A stretch of DNA of 64,000 nucleotides from Chloroflexota bacterium (lineage in GTDB: Bacteria > Chloroflexota > UBA6077 > FW602-bin22): assembly GCA_004297775.1 (NCBI GenBank), contig SCUE01000034.1, positions 124,001 to 188,000 of the forward strand. Reading direction: 5' to 3'. Positions 49,301 to 57,148 of this stretch are shown piece by piece. Every line of letters begins with the position of its first letter. Position 1 is the first letter of the stretch. The position numbers were made by a program, and so were the translations under genes. Below the pieces are notes generated by a model. The model saw only the letters and a program-made list of their open reading frames with translations, ran no database searches and had not been told where the DNA came from.

Positions 49301-49799
49301 TGCCGCGCTGGAAGTACTGGGCTGGCGGCGCGCCGGTCGCGTCATCGCGCGGGAAGCCGAGGCGAGCCCATTCGAGGTAGCCGCGCCGGATCATCGCGCC
49401 CTGGACGCGACGGTCGCCGTAGAAGCGGCGGACGAGCGAGAGCCCCTTCGAGCAGGCGCGCGGGTCCCAACGGTGGGAGGCCGCTCGGCCATCCACGTCG
49501 ATCGCGTTGCCGTACTGATACGACGGCTCGATGCGGGTGACGATGCCGTTACGCGTGTGCGCGTTGAGGAGACAATTGTGCGTGTCGTTCGGCGCGCAGA
49601 GGAACGCGAACTGTTCGTCGGTCTTGTAAAGGTCGCGGTAGACCTTCTCCCATCCGCGATTCGGGTAGAAGGTGAGCGGATTCGCGATCTCCGGGACCGT
49701 TTGCAGGAAGGCGATGTCCTTCAGGAGGGCGGCGGCGGTGAGCGCCGCGCCCGCGCTGACGCTGGCCTGGATGAAACGTCGTCGTGACACTCTGGCCAT
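46338..49799 (-). CDS. Exported molybdopterin oxidoreductase catalytic subunit, nitrite-oxidoreductase (NxrA)-like
   Basis: A 1153 aa Mo-bisMGD enzyme of the type II DMSO-reductase branch. The N-terminus has a Tat signal (SRRRFIQASVSAGAALTAAALL), so the active site faces outside. The FS0 region reads FLCAPNDTHNCLLNAHTRNGIVTRIEP and WDPRACSKGLSLVRRFYG, a pattern seen in NxrA and close relatives, and YTWHTDLPPGDPMVTGQQ matches the NXR-type middle. Length is the usual ~1150 aa. Likely activity: nitrite oxidation, nitrate reduction or oxidation/reduction of a related oxyanion or hydrocarbon; the reaction direction cannot be told. GAGG lies 6 bases before ATG 49799. Confidence 0.85.
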   Translation of the reverse strand: MARVSRRRFIQASVSAGAALTAAALLKDIAFLQTVPEIANPLTFYPNRGWEKVYRDLYKTDEQFAFLCAPNDTHNCLLNAHTRNGIVTRIEPSYQYGNAIDVDGRAASHRWDPRACSKGLSLVRRFYGDRRVQGAMIRRGYLEWARLGFPRDDATGAPPAQYFQRGKDEWVKVPWDEAFRIVGQVMANTARAYNGPVGQARLKKQGYDEAMIDMQHGIGTQVLKFRGGMPFLGATRIFGLYRFANSLALMDANLRGVAPDQALGGRMWDSYTWHTDLPPGDPMVTGQQTVDFELFTVEHAKLVTLWGMNWIATKMPDGHWLTEARLRGTRVIVISAEYQATANKADDVIILRPGTDAALALGVAKVIIDEKLQDEQFITRFTDLPLLIRMDTLKKLQAKDVIDGYKPGTLSNFARVLPTGQAGKPFAEQDSLEIPQAMRDAWGDYMVWDTRAGGAKPVTRDQVGTYFDASGIQPALEGTWTVRLNDGTPVQVRTAYSLQVEYLQSFDTKTVSGLTWVPEEGIRQLARQIAANKGSTLLVRGVGPNHFFNADNKDRAIFLIAALTRNIGYHGGTIGSFAGNYRVSIFNGLPQYIAEDPFNVVTDPNLPAKTRSYVKSESAHFFNYGDRPLKAGNKNFTGKSHMPTPTKLMWFANSNSLLGNIKGFYDVMHNTLPKVESVIVNEWWWTLSCEYADVVFGVDSWAEHKHPDMAGSVTNPFVTVYPRTPLKRIFDTVADIETFTGVAKALAAEINDPRIASYWQFVDQGRTDVYLQRIMDASNMLRGYKFLEVEAKAKRGEPVLALSRTYPKVIGWEQTQESRPWYTRTGRLEFYRDEDEFIEYGENLSIYREPVDGTTYEPNVIVANKAHPALKPAQPSAYGLQANDLSTDVRQIRNVVMSWAQLEVTKAARTKDGLTHVFITPKYRHGAHTTPTDVDTTAVLFGPFGDIYRRDKLMPWVNEAYADINPNDAKAMGVQDGDYIWIDADPQDRPYRGWKAGDPDYKVSRLMCRARYYPGIPRGVVRMWFNMYMASHGSVEAHESRADGLAKSKNTNYQSSFRYGGHQSTTRAWLRPTLLTDTMFRKNNMGQVMGVGFESDVYCANGAPKESFVKLSKAESGGTATLPVWRPAALGLRPTYENDAMKQYLAGNFIRVE

Positions 49800-50005
49800 T
49801 GCTGCCTCGCTGTCGTGGAATGGGAATTTCGGGTACGCGCCACCGGCTGAGCGCGCCGGTGCTCGTGGCGATTTGAGCAGAGGGGCGGAGATCGGCGCGT
49901 CAGGGTTTTCCACGAGAGTTGGCGGCGGCGGGGATCAGCCTGGCGCGGGGAAGCGCCCGGTTCGACGAGCGCCGGGTCAGTCCGCGATCATCGCGCCGGC
50001 CGGCT
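49800..50005 (-). other. Leader region of the nxr-like operon
   Basis: A 206-bp gap between the IclR stop and the nxrA-like start. It contains TTCCACGAGAGTTGGCGG (49909-49926), which resembles one half of the IclR operator, and the whole area 49783-49975 has a diverged copy at 56813-57000. I see no clear -35/-10 pair. Confidence 0.45.
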
Positions 50006-50812
50006 TCAGGAGTCGCGTGCCGCCGATCGCAGTGTGTCGGACGGATCCGGTGCGCCGCGGCCGTTCGTCGGGTAGCCCAGCACCCGCTCGATCGCCAGCG
50101 CCGTGTCGCGCAGGGTGTCGACGAGCAGTGGAATCCGAGCGTCGCCGAAGCGACCGGTCGGGCCCGAGGCCGCCAGCGCATGGCCAGCCCGACCATCCGC
50201 GGCGAATATCGGCACGGCCACGCAGCGGAGGCCGACCACGTACTCCTCGTCGTCGAAGCCGAATCCCTGCCGGCGGATTCGCTCGATCTCGGCACTCAAT
50301 CGCTCACGACTGGCGATCGTGGCGGCGGTTCGCGACTCGATTGGATCTGGTATCGCCGTGGCAAGGGGACCCCCGAAGCCAAAGGCGAGGAGAACCTTTC
50401 CCGAAGCCGTGCAGTGCAGCGGAACGCGCGAGCCGATGCCCAGTTCGTAACGCAAAGGATGCGGCGACTCGACTCGATCGATGACTGCCGCGGCGCCGTC
50501 GACCAGTTGCACCAGGCCGATCGTCTCCTGGGTGGCCTCGCAGACTGCCCGCACCAGTTCGTGCACCGTGGGACTGAGCCGAAGCACGGTCACCGCGGCA
50601 TCACCGAGGCGCGCCACCTCCAGACCGAGCCGAAAGCAGCCGCCTGGAAGCGGAGTGACGAGGCAATCCTCGGCCAATGTCAGAAGCAGCCGATGCGCGG
50701 TGCTGGGCGGCAGCGCGGCGAGGCGGCTGATTTCGCGAAGCGAGAGATCGGTTCGCCTTTCCGCCAGGATCTGGAGCAGCCGCACACCTCGACGAATAGA
50801 CTGCACGCTCAT
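50006..50812 (-). CDS. IclR-family transcriptional regulator
   Basis: A 268 aa IclR regulator. The N-terminal winged helix is MSVQSIRRGVRLLQILAERRTDLSLREISRLAALPPSTAHRLLLTL, and the C-terminal effector domain shows GLVQLVDGAAAVIDRVESPHPLRYELGIGSRVPLHCTASGKVLLA and the terminal GPTGRFGDARIPLLVDTL. It is divergent from a sugar ABC importer with an IclR-type operator between them, so it most likely controls that operon in response to a sugar or sugar acid. The start is ATG 50812. Confidence 0.92.
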   Translation of the reverse strand: MSVQSIRRGVRLLQILAERRTDLSLREISRLAALPPSTAHRLLLTLAEDCLVTPLPGGCFRLGLEVARLGDAAVTVLRLSPTVHELVRAVCEATQETIGLVQLVDGAAAVIDRVESPHPLRYELGIGSRVPLHCTASGKVLLAFGFGGPLATAIPDPIESRTAATIASRERLSAEIERIRRQGFGFDDEEYVVGLRCVAVPIFAADGRAGHALAASGPTGRFGDARIPLLVDTLRDTALAIERVLGYPTNGRGAPDPSDTLRSAARDS

Positions 50813-50831
50813 CGCGCCTCTACCGTCCCGT

Positions 50832-50860
50832 TTGACACGTATGTGACACGCCGATATCAT
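50832..50860 (+). promoter_or_regulatory. Sigma-70-type promoter of the ABC importer operon
   Basis: A perfect -35 TTGACA at 50832-50837, a 17-base spacer and -10 TATCAT at 50855-50860. Transcription should begin near 50867, about 57 bases before the ATG at 50924. Confidence 0.75.
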
Positions 50861-50880
50861 AGACCGCGTTTGGGACGACG

Positions 50881-50895
50881 TTCCACCATGTGGAA
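50881..50895. promoter_or_regulatory. IclR-type operator
   Basis: A perfect inverted repeat TTCCAC-CAT-GTGGAA, the TTCCA...TGGAA form typical of IclR binding sites. It lies about 14 bases past the predicted start of transcription, so binding would block the importer operon. Confidence 0.75.
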
Positions 50896-50923
50896 TGTGA
50901 GACAAACACAGGGAGATTACGAG

Positions 50924-52420
50924 ATGTCAGTACTCACCACGCGTCGCTCACTACTAGCCATGGCGACGGGCGCCGCCGCGGCGATCCTGGCCGCGTGCGC
51001 GGCGCCGGCCCCCACCGCGACGCCGGCGCCGGCGAAACCGGCCGCGCCACCCGCGGCCGCGCCGCCGGTCGCCGCGGCCACGAACACGCCGGCCCCGGTC
51101 GCGAAACCGGCCGAGCCGGTCAAGCCCGTTGAGAAGCCGGCTGCAAAGCCGGCGGCGCCGGCCGCCGCGGCCGCGCCACCGAAGGGAGCCGTCGGCGGAA
51201 CAGTCGTATGGGACACGTTCCGTGGCGTCGGCACGCCGTGGCCGGAAGATCGCATCAAGGCGTTCGAGGCCGCGAATGCGGGGTGGAAGGTCGAGTTCCG
51301 ACCGATCCCGCTCCCCGGCGGGGTCCAGGCCGAGGCGTACCCGAAGATGTATGCGATGTTCGCCTCCGGCACGCTGGGTGATGTGTTCGCCTTCGACCCA
51401 TCGCACTGGGAGTTCTATCGCGCGGTGCCGAAGGGGCTGCTCAAGCCGATCGACGACTATGTTCGCGACGACAAGTACGATCTGGGTCAGTTCTACGCGC
51501 CGTTCATCGAGATGCAGAAGTGGCAGGGTAAGCTCTGGGGCCTGCCGAGCTGGGGATGGTCCGGTCAGGATGGCTGGATTTACAACCAGGTCCACTTCGA
51601 CGAGGCCGGCATCAAGGCGCCCGACCACAACAGTACCGAGTGGACACCCGACGCGATGCGCGAGCAGGCCAAGAAGCTCACGAAGATGGGCCAGGGCGGC
51701 GCTTACGATCGATTCGGCGTAAACCTGGCGCTCGGCGCGGCCGGGGCGACGGTCTACGTTCGCGCGTACAACCAGCCCGATTTCCACGATGGCAAGAAGT
51801 CCTCGATCACCGATCCCGGTGTGATCAAGGGTTTCAAGTGGGTCCAAGACATGGCGCAGACCGACAAGTCGGTCGCCTTGCCGGGCGCATTCCAGGGCTC
51901 GGCGGTCGATCTGATGGGGTCAGGCAAGTTGTCGATCCTCCAGGGCGGCTCGCTCAATGTGTTCAACGTCATCAAGGCGATCAAGGACGAGAAGGCCGTC
52001 GTCGTGCGGGCAGCGCTGTTCCCGAAGCGGGCTGACGGCAAGCGTCCCTCCCAGATGCGCGGCGGCACCTGGAATATCGGTGCAAAGGCGAAGAACCCCG
52101 ACGCCGGCTGGAAGTTCATCCAGACCCTCTCGAACAAGGAAGGAACGCTGAAGTTCAACACGATCGGCGGCAACGGCGCCCTGGTTCGACCCGACATCAT
52201 GGACGACCCGTACTTCAGCAATCCCGCGTTCAAGCCGTTCGTGGAGAATCTGCTCACGGCGATGCCGGCGACTGTGCCGGCGAATGGCCGAGGAACCGAG
52301 TTCGAGCAGACGATCAACCAGACCTGGGCAGAGACATTCCTGGGCAAGACCGGCTTCGACGATGGGATGAAGAAGTTACAGGACGCCGTCCAGAAGGTCC
52401 TCGACCGACCCGCGGACTAG
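50924..52420 (+). CDS. ABC sugar importer, substrate-binding lipoprotein
   Basis: A 498 aa extracellular solute-binding protein (family 1). The N-terminus has twin arginines and the lipobox ILAAC (Cys25), followed by a 60-residue Ala/Pro/Lys-rich linker typical of surface-anchored lipoproteins. The binding domain starts near residue 85 (GGTVVWDTF) and ends FLGKTGFDDGMKKLQDAVQKVLD. GGGAG precedes ATG 50924. It feeds the two permeases downstream; no ATPase gene is in the cluster, so a shared MsiK-type ATPase is likely. Confidence 0.9.
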   Translation: MSVLTTRRSLLAMATGAAAAILAACAAPAPTATPAPAKPAAPPAAAPPVAAATNTPAPVAKPAEPVKPVEKPAAKPAAPAAAAAPPKGAVGGTVVWDTFRGVGTPWPEDRIKAFEAANAGWKVEFRPIPLPGGVQAEAYPKMYAMFASGTLGDVFAFDPSHWEFYRAVPKGLLKPIDDYVRDDKYDLGQFYAPFIEMQKWQGKLWGLPSWGWSGQDGWIYNQVHFDEAGIKAPDHNSTEWTPDAMREQAKKLTKMGQGGAYDRFGVNLALGAAGATVYVRAYNQPDFHDGKKSSITDPGVIKGFKWVQDMAQTDKSVALPGAFQGSAVDLMGSGKLSILQGGSLNVFNVIKAIKDEKAVVVRAALFPKRADGKRPSQMRGGTWNIGAKAKNPDAGWKFIQTLSNKEGTLKFNTIGGNGALVRPDIMDDPYFSNPAFKPFVENLLTAMPATVPANGRGTEFEQTINQTWAETFLGKTGFDDGMKKLQDAVQKVLDRPAD

Positions 52421-52427
52421 AGAAACG

Positions 52428-53348
52428 GTGGTAGATCGAGCGCGCCGGAGGGTCTCTCCGGCGCGCCTTCGGCACGTCGTCGAGGCGTACCTCTTCCTCA
52501 GTCCCTGGCTGATCGGGTACGTTGCGCTGACGTTTGTGCCGGTCCTCTTCTCGATCTACTACTCATTTACCTCGTACGACGTCATCTCGCCGGAGAAGTG
52601 GATCGGCCTTCAGAACTACGTCGATGCGTTTACCAGAGACGACCAGTTCTGGCCTTCGCTCGGCAAGACCGCCTACTACGCGGGGATGACCGTTCCCCTC
52701 GGGGTCGTGGGATCGCTGCTTCTGGCGGTGTTCCTCAACGTCCGGGTCTGGGGCACGTCCATTTTCCGAACGCTCTTCTTCATTCCGTCGCTCGTGCCGA
52801 TCGTCGCCTCGACCGTGCTCTGGTTCTGGCTGCTCCAGCCGGACTGGGGACCGGTGAATCGGATCGTCTGGCTCACGACCGGCATCATCATGCCGCGTTG
52901 GTTTCAGGATCCAAGCTGGGCGCTTCCCGCGCTGATCTCACTCGCTCTCTGGACGAGTCTGGGTGGCACGCGGATGATCATCTTCCTGGCCGGGTTGCAG
53001 GGTGTTCCGGATGAACTGTATGACGCCGCGAAAGTCGACGGCGCCGGAGCGTGGGCGCGCTTCTGGCACGTGACTTTGCCAATGCTGACGCCGACGATCT
53101 TCTTCAACCTCGTGCTCGGCATCGTCGGTGCGCTTCAGGTGTTCACCTCGGCGCTCGTCGCGACCGAGGGTGGTCCCGCCTACGCGACCTGGTTCTACGC
53201 CCTGCACATCTATAAGGAGGCGTTCCAGTACTTCAACATGGGGTATGCGTCGGCGCTGGCCTGGCTCTTTGCCGTGCTGATCGTCTTTCTTACGTGGGTG
53301 CAGATGCGCTTCGCCCGTTCGTGGGTCTATTACGGGGGAGAGAAGTAA
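52428..53348 (+). CDS. ABC sugar importer permease, UgpA-like
   Basis: A 306 aa membrane permease with six hydrophobic segments. The EAA-type loop is PDELYDAAKVDGAGAWARFWHVTLPMLTP (~residues 198-226), the docking point for the ATPase. It begins with a GTG at 52428, 7 bases after the binding-protein stop. Confidence 0.92.
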   Translation: MVDRARRRVSPARLRHVVEAYLFLSPWLIGYVALTFVPVLFSIYYSFTSYDVISPEKWIGLQNYVDAFTRDDQFWPSLGKTAYYAGMTVPLGVVGSLLLAVFLNVRVWGTSIFRTLFFIPSLVPIVASTVLWFWLLQPDWGPVNRIVWLTTGIIMPRWFQDPSWALPALISLALWTSLGGTRMIIFLAGLQGVPDELYDAAKVDGAGAWARFWHVTLPMLTPTIFFNLVLGIVGALQVFTSALVATEGGPAYATWFYALHIYKEAFQYFNMGYASALAWLFAVLIVFLTWVQMRFARSWVYYGGEK

Positions 53349-54245
53349 GTGGCGATTGCGGCCACCCGCGATGGCGCGCCGGCGCGTTCCCGCGCCGAGG
53401 AACGGCGGCGCGTGCTCGCGACCGCTGCCACGTACGCCGCGCTCGTCGTCTGCGGCGTGCTGTTCAGTTTCCCGTTCCTGTGGACGCTCGCCACCTCGCT
53501 CAAGACGGGCCTCGAAACGCGCGTGGTGCCGCCCGTCTTCCTTCCCGAGGTCGTCCAGTGGCAGAACTACCTGAACGTGTGGACCGCTCAGCCGCTGGCT
53601 CAATGGTTCGCCAATAGCGTGGTCATCATCATTGCAACCGTGCCCGGCGCGGCCGTGACGGCCACACTGGTGGCCTATTCGTTTGCGCGGTTCGATTTCC
53701 CCCTGCGCGACTTCTGGTTCATGCTCATGCTCTCGACGCTGATGCTGCCGTACGAGGTCACGCTGATCCCCCAGTACATCATCTACCAGAAGTACTTTGG
53801 CTGGGTGAACACGTTCTGGCCGCTGATCGTGCCATCGTGGGTCGGTGGCGGCGCGTTCACGATCTTCCTGCTGCGCCAGTTTCTGATGACCATACCGCGC
53901 GATCTGGACGACGCTGCGCGCGTCGACGGCGCGAACTCCTTCCAGATTCTCTGGAGCATCCTGATACCGCTCTGCCGCCCGGCGATCGCGACGGTCGCGA
54001 TCCTCCAGTTCCTGCGCGAGTGGAACGACTTCCTGGGTCCGTTCATCTATCTGAACGACCCGAAGCTCTTTACGATGTCGATCGGCCTGCGCTTCTTCCA
54101 GACACTGTCCGAATCGACGCAGGAACCGAGGACCCACCTGCTCATGACGGCCACCATCCTGATGAGCGTGCCGGCGATCATCCTGTTCTTCAGTTTCCAG
54201 CGTTACTTCGTGCGCGGCATCGTTATGACAGGATTAAAAGGATGA
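53349..54245 (+). CDS. ABC sugar importer permease, UgpE-like
   Basis: A 298 aa permease of the MalG/UgpE type with six hydrophobic segments. The EAA loop is PRDLDDAARVDGANSFQILWSILIPLCRP (~residues 182-210). It starts with a GTG at the base after the previous stop and overlaps the enolase-type gene by ATGA. Confidence 0.92.
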   Translation: MAIAATRDGAPARSRAEERRRVLATAATYAALVVCGVLFSFPFLWTLATSLKTGLETRVVPPVFLPEVVQWQNYLNVWTAQPLAQWFANSVVIIIATVPGAAVTATLVAYSFARFDFPLRDFWFMLMLSTLMLPYEVTLIPQYIIYQKYFGWVNTFWPLIVPSWVGGGAFTIFLLRQFLMTIPRDLDDAARVDGANSFQILWSILIPLCRPAIATVAILQFLREWNDFLGPFIYLNDPKLFTMSIGLRFFQTLSESTQEPRTHLLMTATILMSVPAIILFFSFQRYFVRGIVMTGLKG

Positions 54246-55369
54246 GAATCGAGCGCGTCGACGCGACCGTCGTTGCCATCCCGGAAACCACGGCGCGTCG
54301 GCTGCGCCTACTCACAGTCACGACCACCGGGCGTCCGACCCACGAGGCGCTCGCCGGCGACGGGCCGGACACCGAGATCTACCTGCGCGTCCGCACCGAT
54401 GACGGCGTCGAGGGCGTGTGCACGGCGAGTTCACCGCGCCTGACGCCCGAGATCCTCGACGTGATCCGCACGCAGGCGATCGGCATGGACCCGATGCGGC
54501 GCGAGGAGATTTACCAGAAACTCCACCTTGGCACGCGCTGGCTGTACCAGACGCCCGGATGGTTCGGGAACTTCGACAATTGCCTGTGGGATATCGCCGG
54601 CAAGGTCGCCGGCCTGCCGGTCTGCCGGCTGCTTGGCCAGGTTCGCGACCGGATCCCGGCGTACCACACCGGTGGCGATGGCGCCACCGCCGGCCACTAC
54701 GTCGACGTGATCGACCGCGTGCGCGAGCGCTGGGGCATCCGCGCCTACAAGTTCCATAACTACGCCGGCGGGCGGGCCAACATCGCCCTCTTCCGAGAAC
54801 TGCGCCCGCGGCTGCCGGACGACTACGTCCTGATCAACGACCCGGTCTGCTCGTACTCACTCCGAGAGGCGATCGAGGTCGGCCGTGTGATGGAGGAGTT
54901 GGGCTTTCTCTGGCTCGAGGAGCCGTTTCGGGAGCAGCATTTCCGGGACTATCAGGAGTTGTGCGCCGCGCTGGCGATGCCGGTGATGGCGACCGAGATG
55001 TTGATGTACGACGTCGACATCTGCGCCGAGTGGCTCGCGGGGCGCGCGACCGACCTGGTGCGCGGCAACGCCCGAAACGGGACGACCGCGCTCGTCAAGC
55101 TGGCCCACTTCGCCGAGCTTCACGGGGCGACCGTTGAAATGAACGCCGGCGGTGGCCTGGGCGGCCACGTCCACGTCAATTTGCAGTGCGCGATTCACAA
55201 CACGCAGTACTTCGAGCACTTCGGCGCCCATCGCGACCGCGCCCTGGCGTCGGGCATCGCCAACCCGCCCGATGTCGTCGACGGCCACCTTTCCCCGTCG
55301 ATGGCGCCGGGGTGGGGCGCCGAGATCGACTGGTCGTACGTCGAGAAGCATACTGTCGCGACGTATTAG
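54242..55369 (+). CDS. Enolase-superfamily sugar-acid dehydratase/racemase-like enzyme
   Basis: A 375 aa mandelate racemase/muconate lactonizing enzyme relative. N-terminal cap MRIERVDATVVAIPETT; barrel motifs include YKFHNY (likely catalytic Lys-x-His in the second strand), metal ligands D in LINDPVCSY, E in FLWLEEPF and E in MATEMLMY. It is translationally coupled to the importer permease, so it probably acts on the imported sugar or its acid. Its 3' end (55331-55396) has a copy at 56151-56216. Confidence 0.9.
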   Translation: MRIERVDATVVAIPETTARRLRLLTVTTTGRPTHEALAGDGPDTEIYLRVRTDDGVEGVCTASSPRLTPEILDVIRTQAIGMDPMRREEIYQKLHLGTRWLYQTPGWFGNFDNCLWDIAGKVAGLPVCRLLGQVRDRIPAYHTGGDGATAGHYVDVIDRVRERWGIRAYKFHNYAGGRANIALFRELRPRLPDDYVLINDPVCSYSLREAIEVGRVMEELGFLWLEEPFREQHFRDYQELCAALAMPVMATEMLMYDVDICAEWLAGRATDLVRGNARNGTTALVKLAHFAELHGATVEMNAGGGLGGHVHVNLQCAIHNTQYFEHFGAHRDRALASGIANPPDVVDGHLSPSMAPGWGAEIDWSYVEKHTVATY

Positions 55370-55444
55370 CCAGGGGCGCCGCGCAGCCAGACGTCCGGGA
55401 CGTGGAGTAGATCGGTGAAGGGGGCTGATCCAAAATCGCGGACG

Positions 55445-55696
55445 CTATCGACACTGTGCCGCTAGTAACCGGAATCGCTCGTGCGACATCTCGGCAAGTT
55501 CCAGGATTCTCTGAAGAGTGCCCCTGGGAACCTCACGCTTTCCAAGGACCACAACGGTAGTCAGATGGCGCTGCTCATGCGGCAGGTATTTGCGGTAAGT
55601 GCGATGGCTTCCGGCGCGACTCATCCTCGCTGCTTGGAAGCCATCGCGCTCCAACACCCTGATGACCAAGGCGCTAGAGCACGCCGGCAGCCTCAC
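55445..55696 (-). CDS. hicA: HicA-type mRNA interferase toxin
   Basis: An 83 aa protein with the HicA layout: helix LVIRVLERDGFQAARMSRAGSH, catalytic His31 in the GSH motif, then a strand TTVVVLGKREVPRGTLQRILELA. The strand is longer than usual before the EVP turn. It follows HicB with an ATGA overlap. It would cleave mRNA when free of HicB. Confidence 0.85.
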   Translation of the reverse strand: MRLPACSSALVIRVLERDGFQAARMSRAGSHRTYRKYLPHEQRHLTTVVVLGKREVPRGTLQRILELAEMSHERFRLLAAQCR

Positions 55697-56007
55697 GCCC
55701 GGACTGCCACCCCGCCCTTAGCGTCAACGACGAGGGCCGTGCGGAAGACGTTGGGTTCGAGTTTCGGCTTGAGGTGCTCACTTCTCCACATTGGGTGGAG
55801 TTCCTTCATGGCCAGCACGTGATCGGCCTCGCCTGCCTCATCGAGAGTCTCCATATAGACCTCGATCGCATCCTCAACGTTTCGCATTGCTTCGTCGATT
55901 GTGCTCCCACACGAAGCGATGTTCAATTCCTCGCACCTCGAAACCCATCGCCGCTTGGCTTCGCGAGACACGGCGATCGTCACTTCATATCGAGCCAAAT
56001 GTTTCAC
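55693..56007 (-). CDS. hicB: HicB-type antitoxin
   Basis: A 104 aa protein with an N-terminal partial RNase-H-like HicB fold (KHLARYEVTIAVSREAKRRWVSRCEELNIASCGSTIDEAMRNVEDAIEVYMETL). It lacks an obvious C-terminal HTH or RHH, so DNA binding may be weak. It is the first gene of the HicBA pair. Confidence 0.83.
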   Translation of the reverse strand: MKHLARYEVTIAVSREAKRRWVSRCEELNIASCGSTIDEAMRNVEDAIEVYMETLDEAGEADHVLAMKELHPMWRSEHLKPKLEPNVFRTALVVDAKGGVAVRA

Positions 56008-56283
56008 TGGACTGGCCCCCTGTCTACACCGGTCGCGATTCTACAGGTCCTCGCCGGCCCCCGTGACAGGCCAAATCCTGGTCATGGCAAATTCTCTTCC
56101 GGCGTCTCAATGCCGATCGGAGGCCACGTGGCCGCGCGGTCCTGATGTGCTGGTCGTACGTCGAGACGCATACCGTCGCGACGTTCTAGCCGGGGGCGCC
56201 GCGCAGCCAGACGTCCGTCGGCCGGTGGGTCGGGGAGTTCCACGAACGTTGGCGGGGCGACGAGGACCACGTTCGCTCCCGCA
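56008..56283. other. Gap with copied enolase-gene tail
   Basis: No gene is credible here. 56151-56216 is a 66-bp near-copy (few mismatches) of the enolase 3' end and trailer at 55331-55396. Just after it, TTCCACGAACGTTGGCGGGG (56239-56258) resembles the leader of the nxr-like operon. Confidence 0.6.
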
Positions 56284-56709
56284 ATGGACACCGCGACTGA
56301 ACGCGTGCATCATAATCGCGCGCATGATGAGCAGTCGGTTTCCGTGCGCGATCAACTGCGATGCGAGATCGAGGACGTGTCTGAGCCACTCCTGGGAGAA
56401 ACAGTCGCACCCAGTCACCCATTCGATGGACCCGTCACAGTCACTCGGTCGGCGGGGAAGAACCTTCCGGGCGGTGCCAGTCTCGTCGCCGAGCTAACCG
56501 TTCAGTTGGTCCAGGAGGAAGGATTGTACTCGGTCACGTCCGAGGCGCTACCTCTCTTCGGCGAGGGGGACACCGCGTCAGATGCCCTGTCGGACTTCCT
56601 TGGGCGCTTGGCTCCGCATCTCGCTTGGCTCGAGTCCTTGGAAGAAGACCTTGAGCCGGGGATGGCCGACGAATTTGCGACCCTGCGGCGCCACGTCACG
56701 CGGCCGTAG
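56284..56709 (+). CDS. HicB-like orphan antitoxin-type protein
   Basis: The C-terminal ~75 residues (AELTVQLVQEEGLYSVTSEALPLFGEGDTASDALSDFLGRLAPHLAWLES) match the short HicB/RNase-H-like antitoxin fold, with the characteristic EEGLYSVTS and GDT-x-x-x-AL-x-D pattern. The N-terminal ~60 residues are poorly structured, so the true start is uncertain and may lie inside. No toxin follows. It may be a leftover of a second TA pair. Confidence 0.5.
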   Translation: MDTATERVHHNRAHDEQSVSVRDQLRCEIEDVSEPLLGETVAPSHPFDGPVTVTRSAGKNLPGGASLVAELTVQLVQEEGLYSVTSEALPLFGEGDTASDALSDFLGRLAPHLAWLESLEEDLEPGMADEFATLRRHVTRP

Positions 56710-57148
56710 GCTCGCGTGCCCGGCTGAACTCACGTGGTGCGATCGTGCCGGACAGAGCACGGCTCGCGCTTGCGCTTTCCGCGGACGCGCGGATACCCAC
56801 GCGGTAGTCGCTCTTCGTGACACGCTGGCCACTGCCGTCTTGCTGTCGTGGATCGAGATTTTGGTTACGCGCCACCACCTGAGCGCACCGGTCCTCGCGG
56901 CGATTGGAACAGAGGCCCGCGGGTGGCGCGTCAGAGATTTCCACGAGAGATGGGGCGGGGTGCCGCTCGCCGTGAGGGGCTGCGAACGAGAAGCGCCCGC
57001 CCTGTGTCTCACCGTCACTGGTGAGCCGCTGAGTACGGCCGTGAGCGGCGATACTGCGTGCGAGCGATTCGCAAAGATTCATCCGATCGGGCGCGTCGCC
57101 CCGACCACTCGTGGGTCGCGATCATTACGAATCTCTGAGAGCAGATGA
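56710..57148. other. Gap with a diverged copy of the nxrA-like leader and start
   Basis: The stretch 56813-57000 aligns with 49783-49975. It includes a decayed version of the first codons of the catalytic subunit (a GTG-type start and SRR remain) and the TTCCACGAGAG motif. No intact gene is seen. Confidence 0.6.

Noticed and set aside
46338-49799. Cytoplasmic nitrate reductase NarG
   Set aside because: A Tat signal, an NxrA-type FS0 region and an exported heme gamma subunit instead of NarI argue against it.
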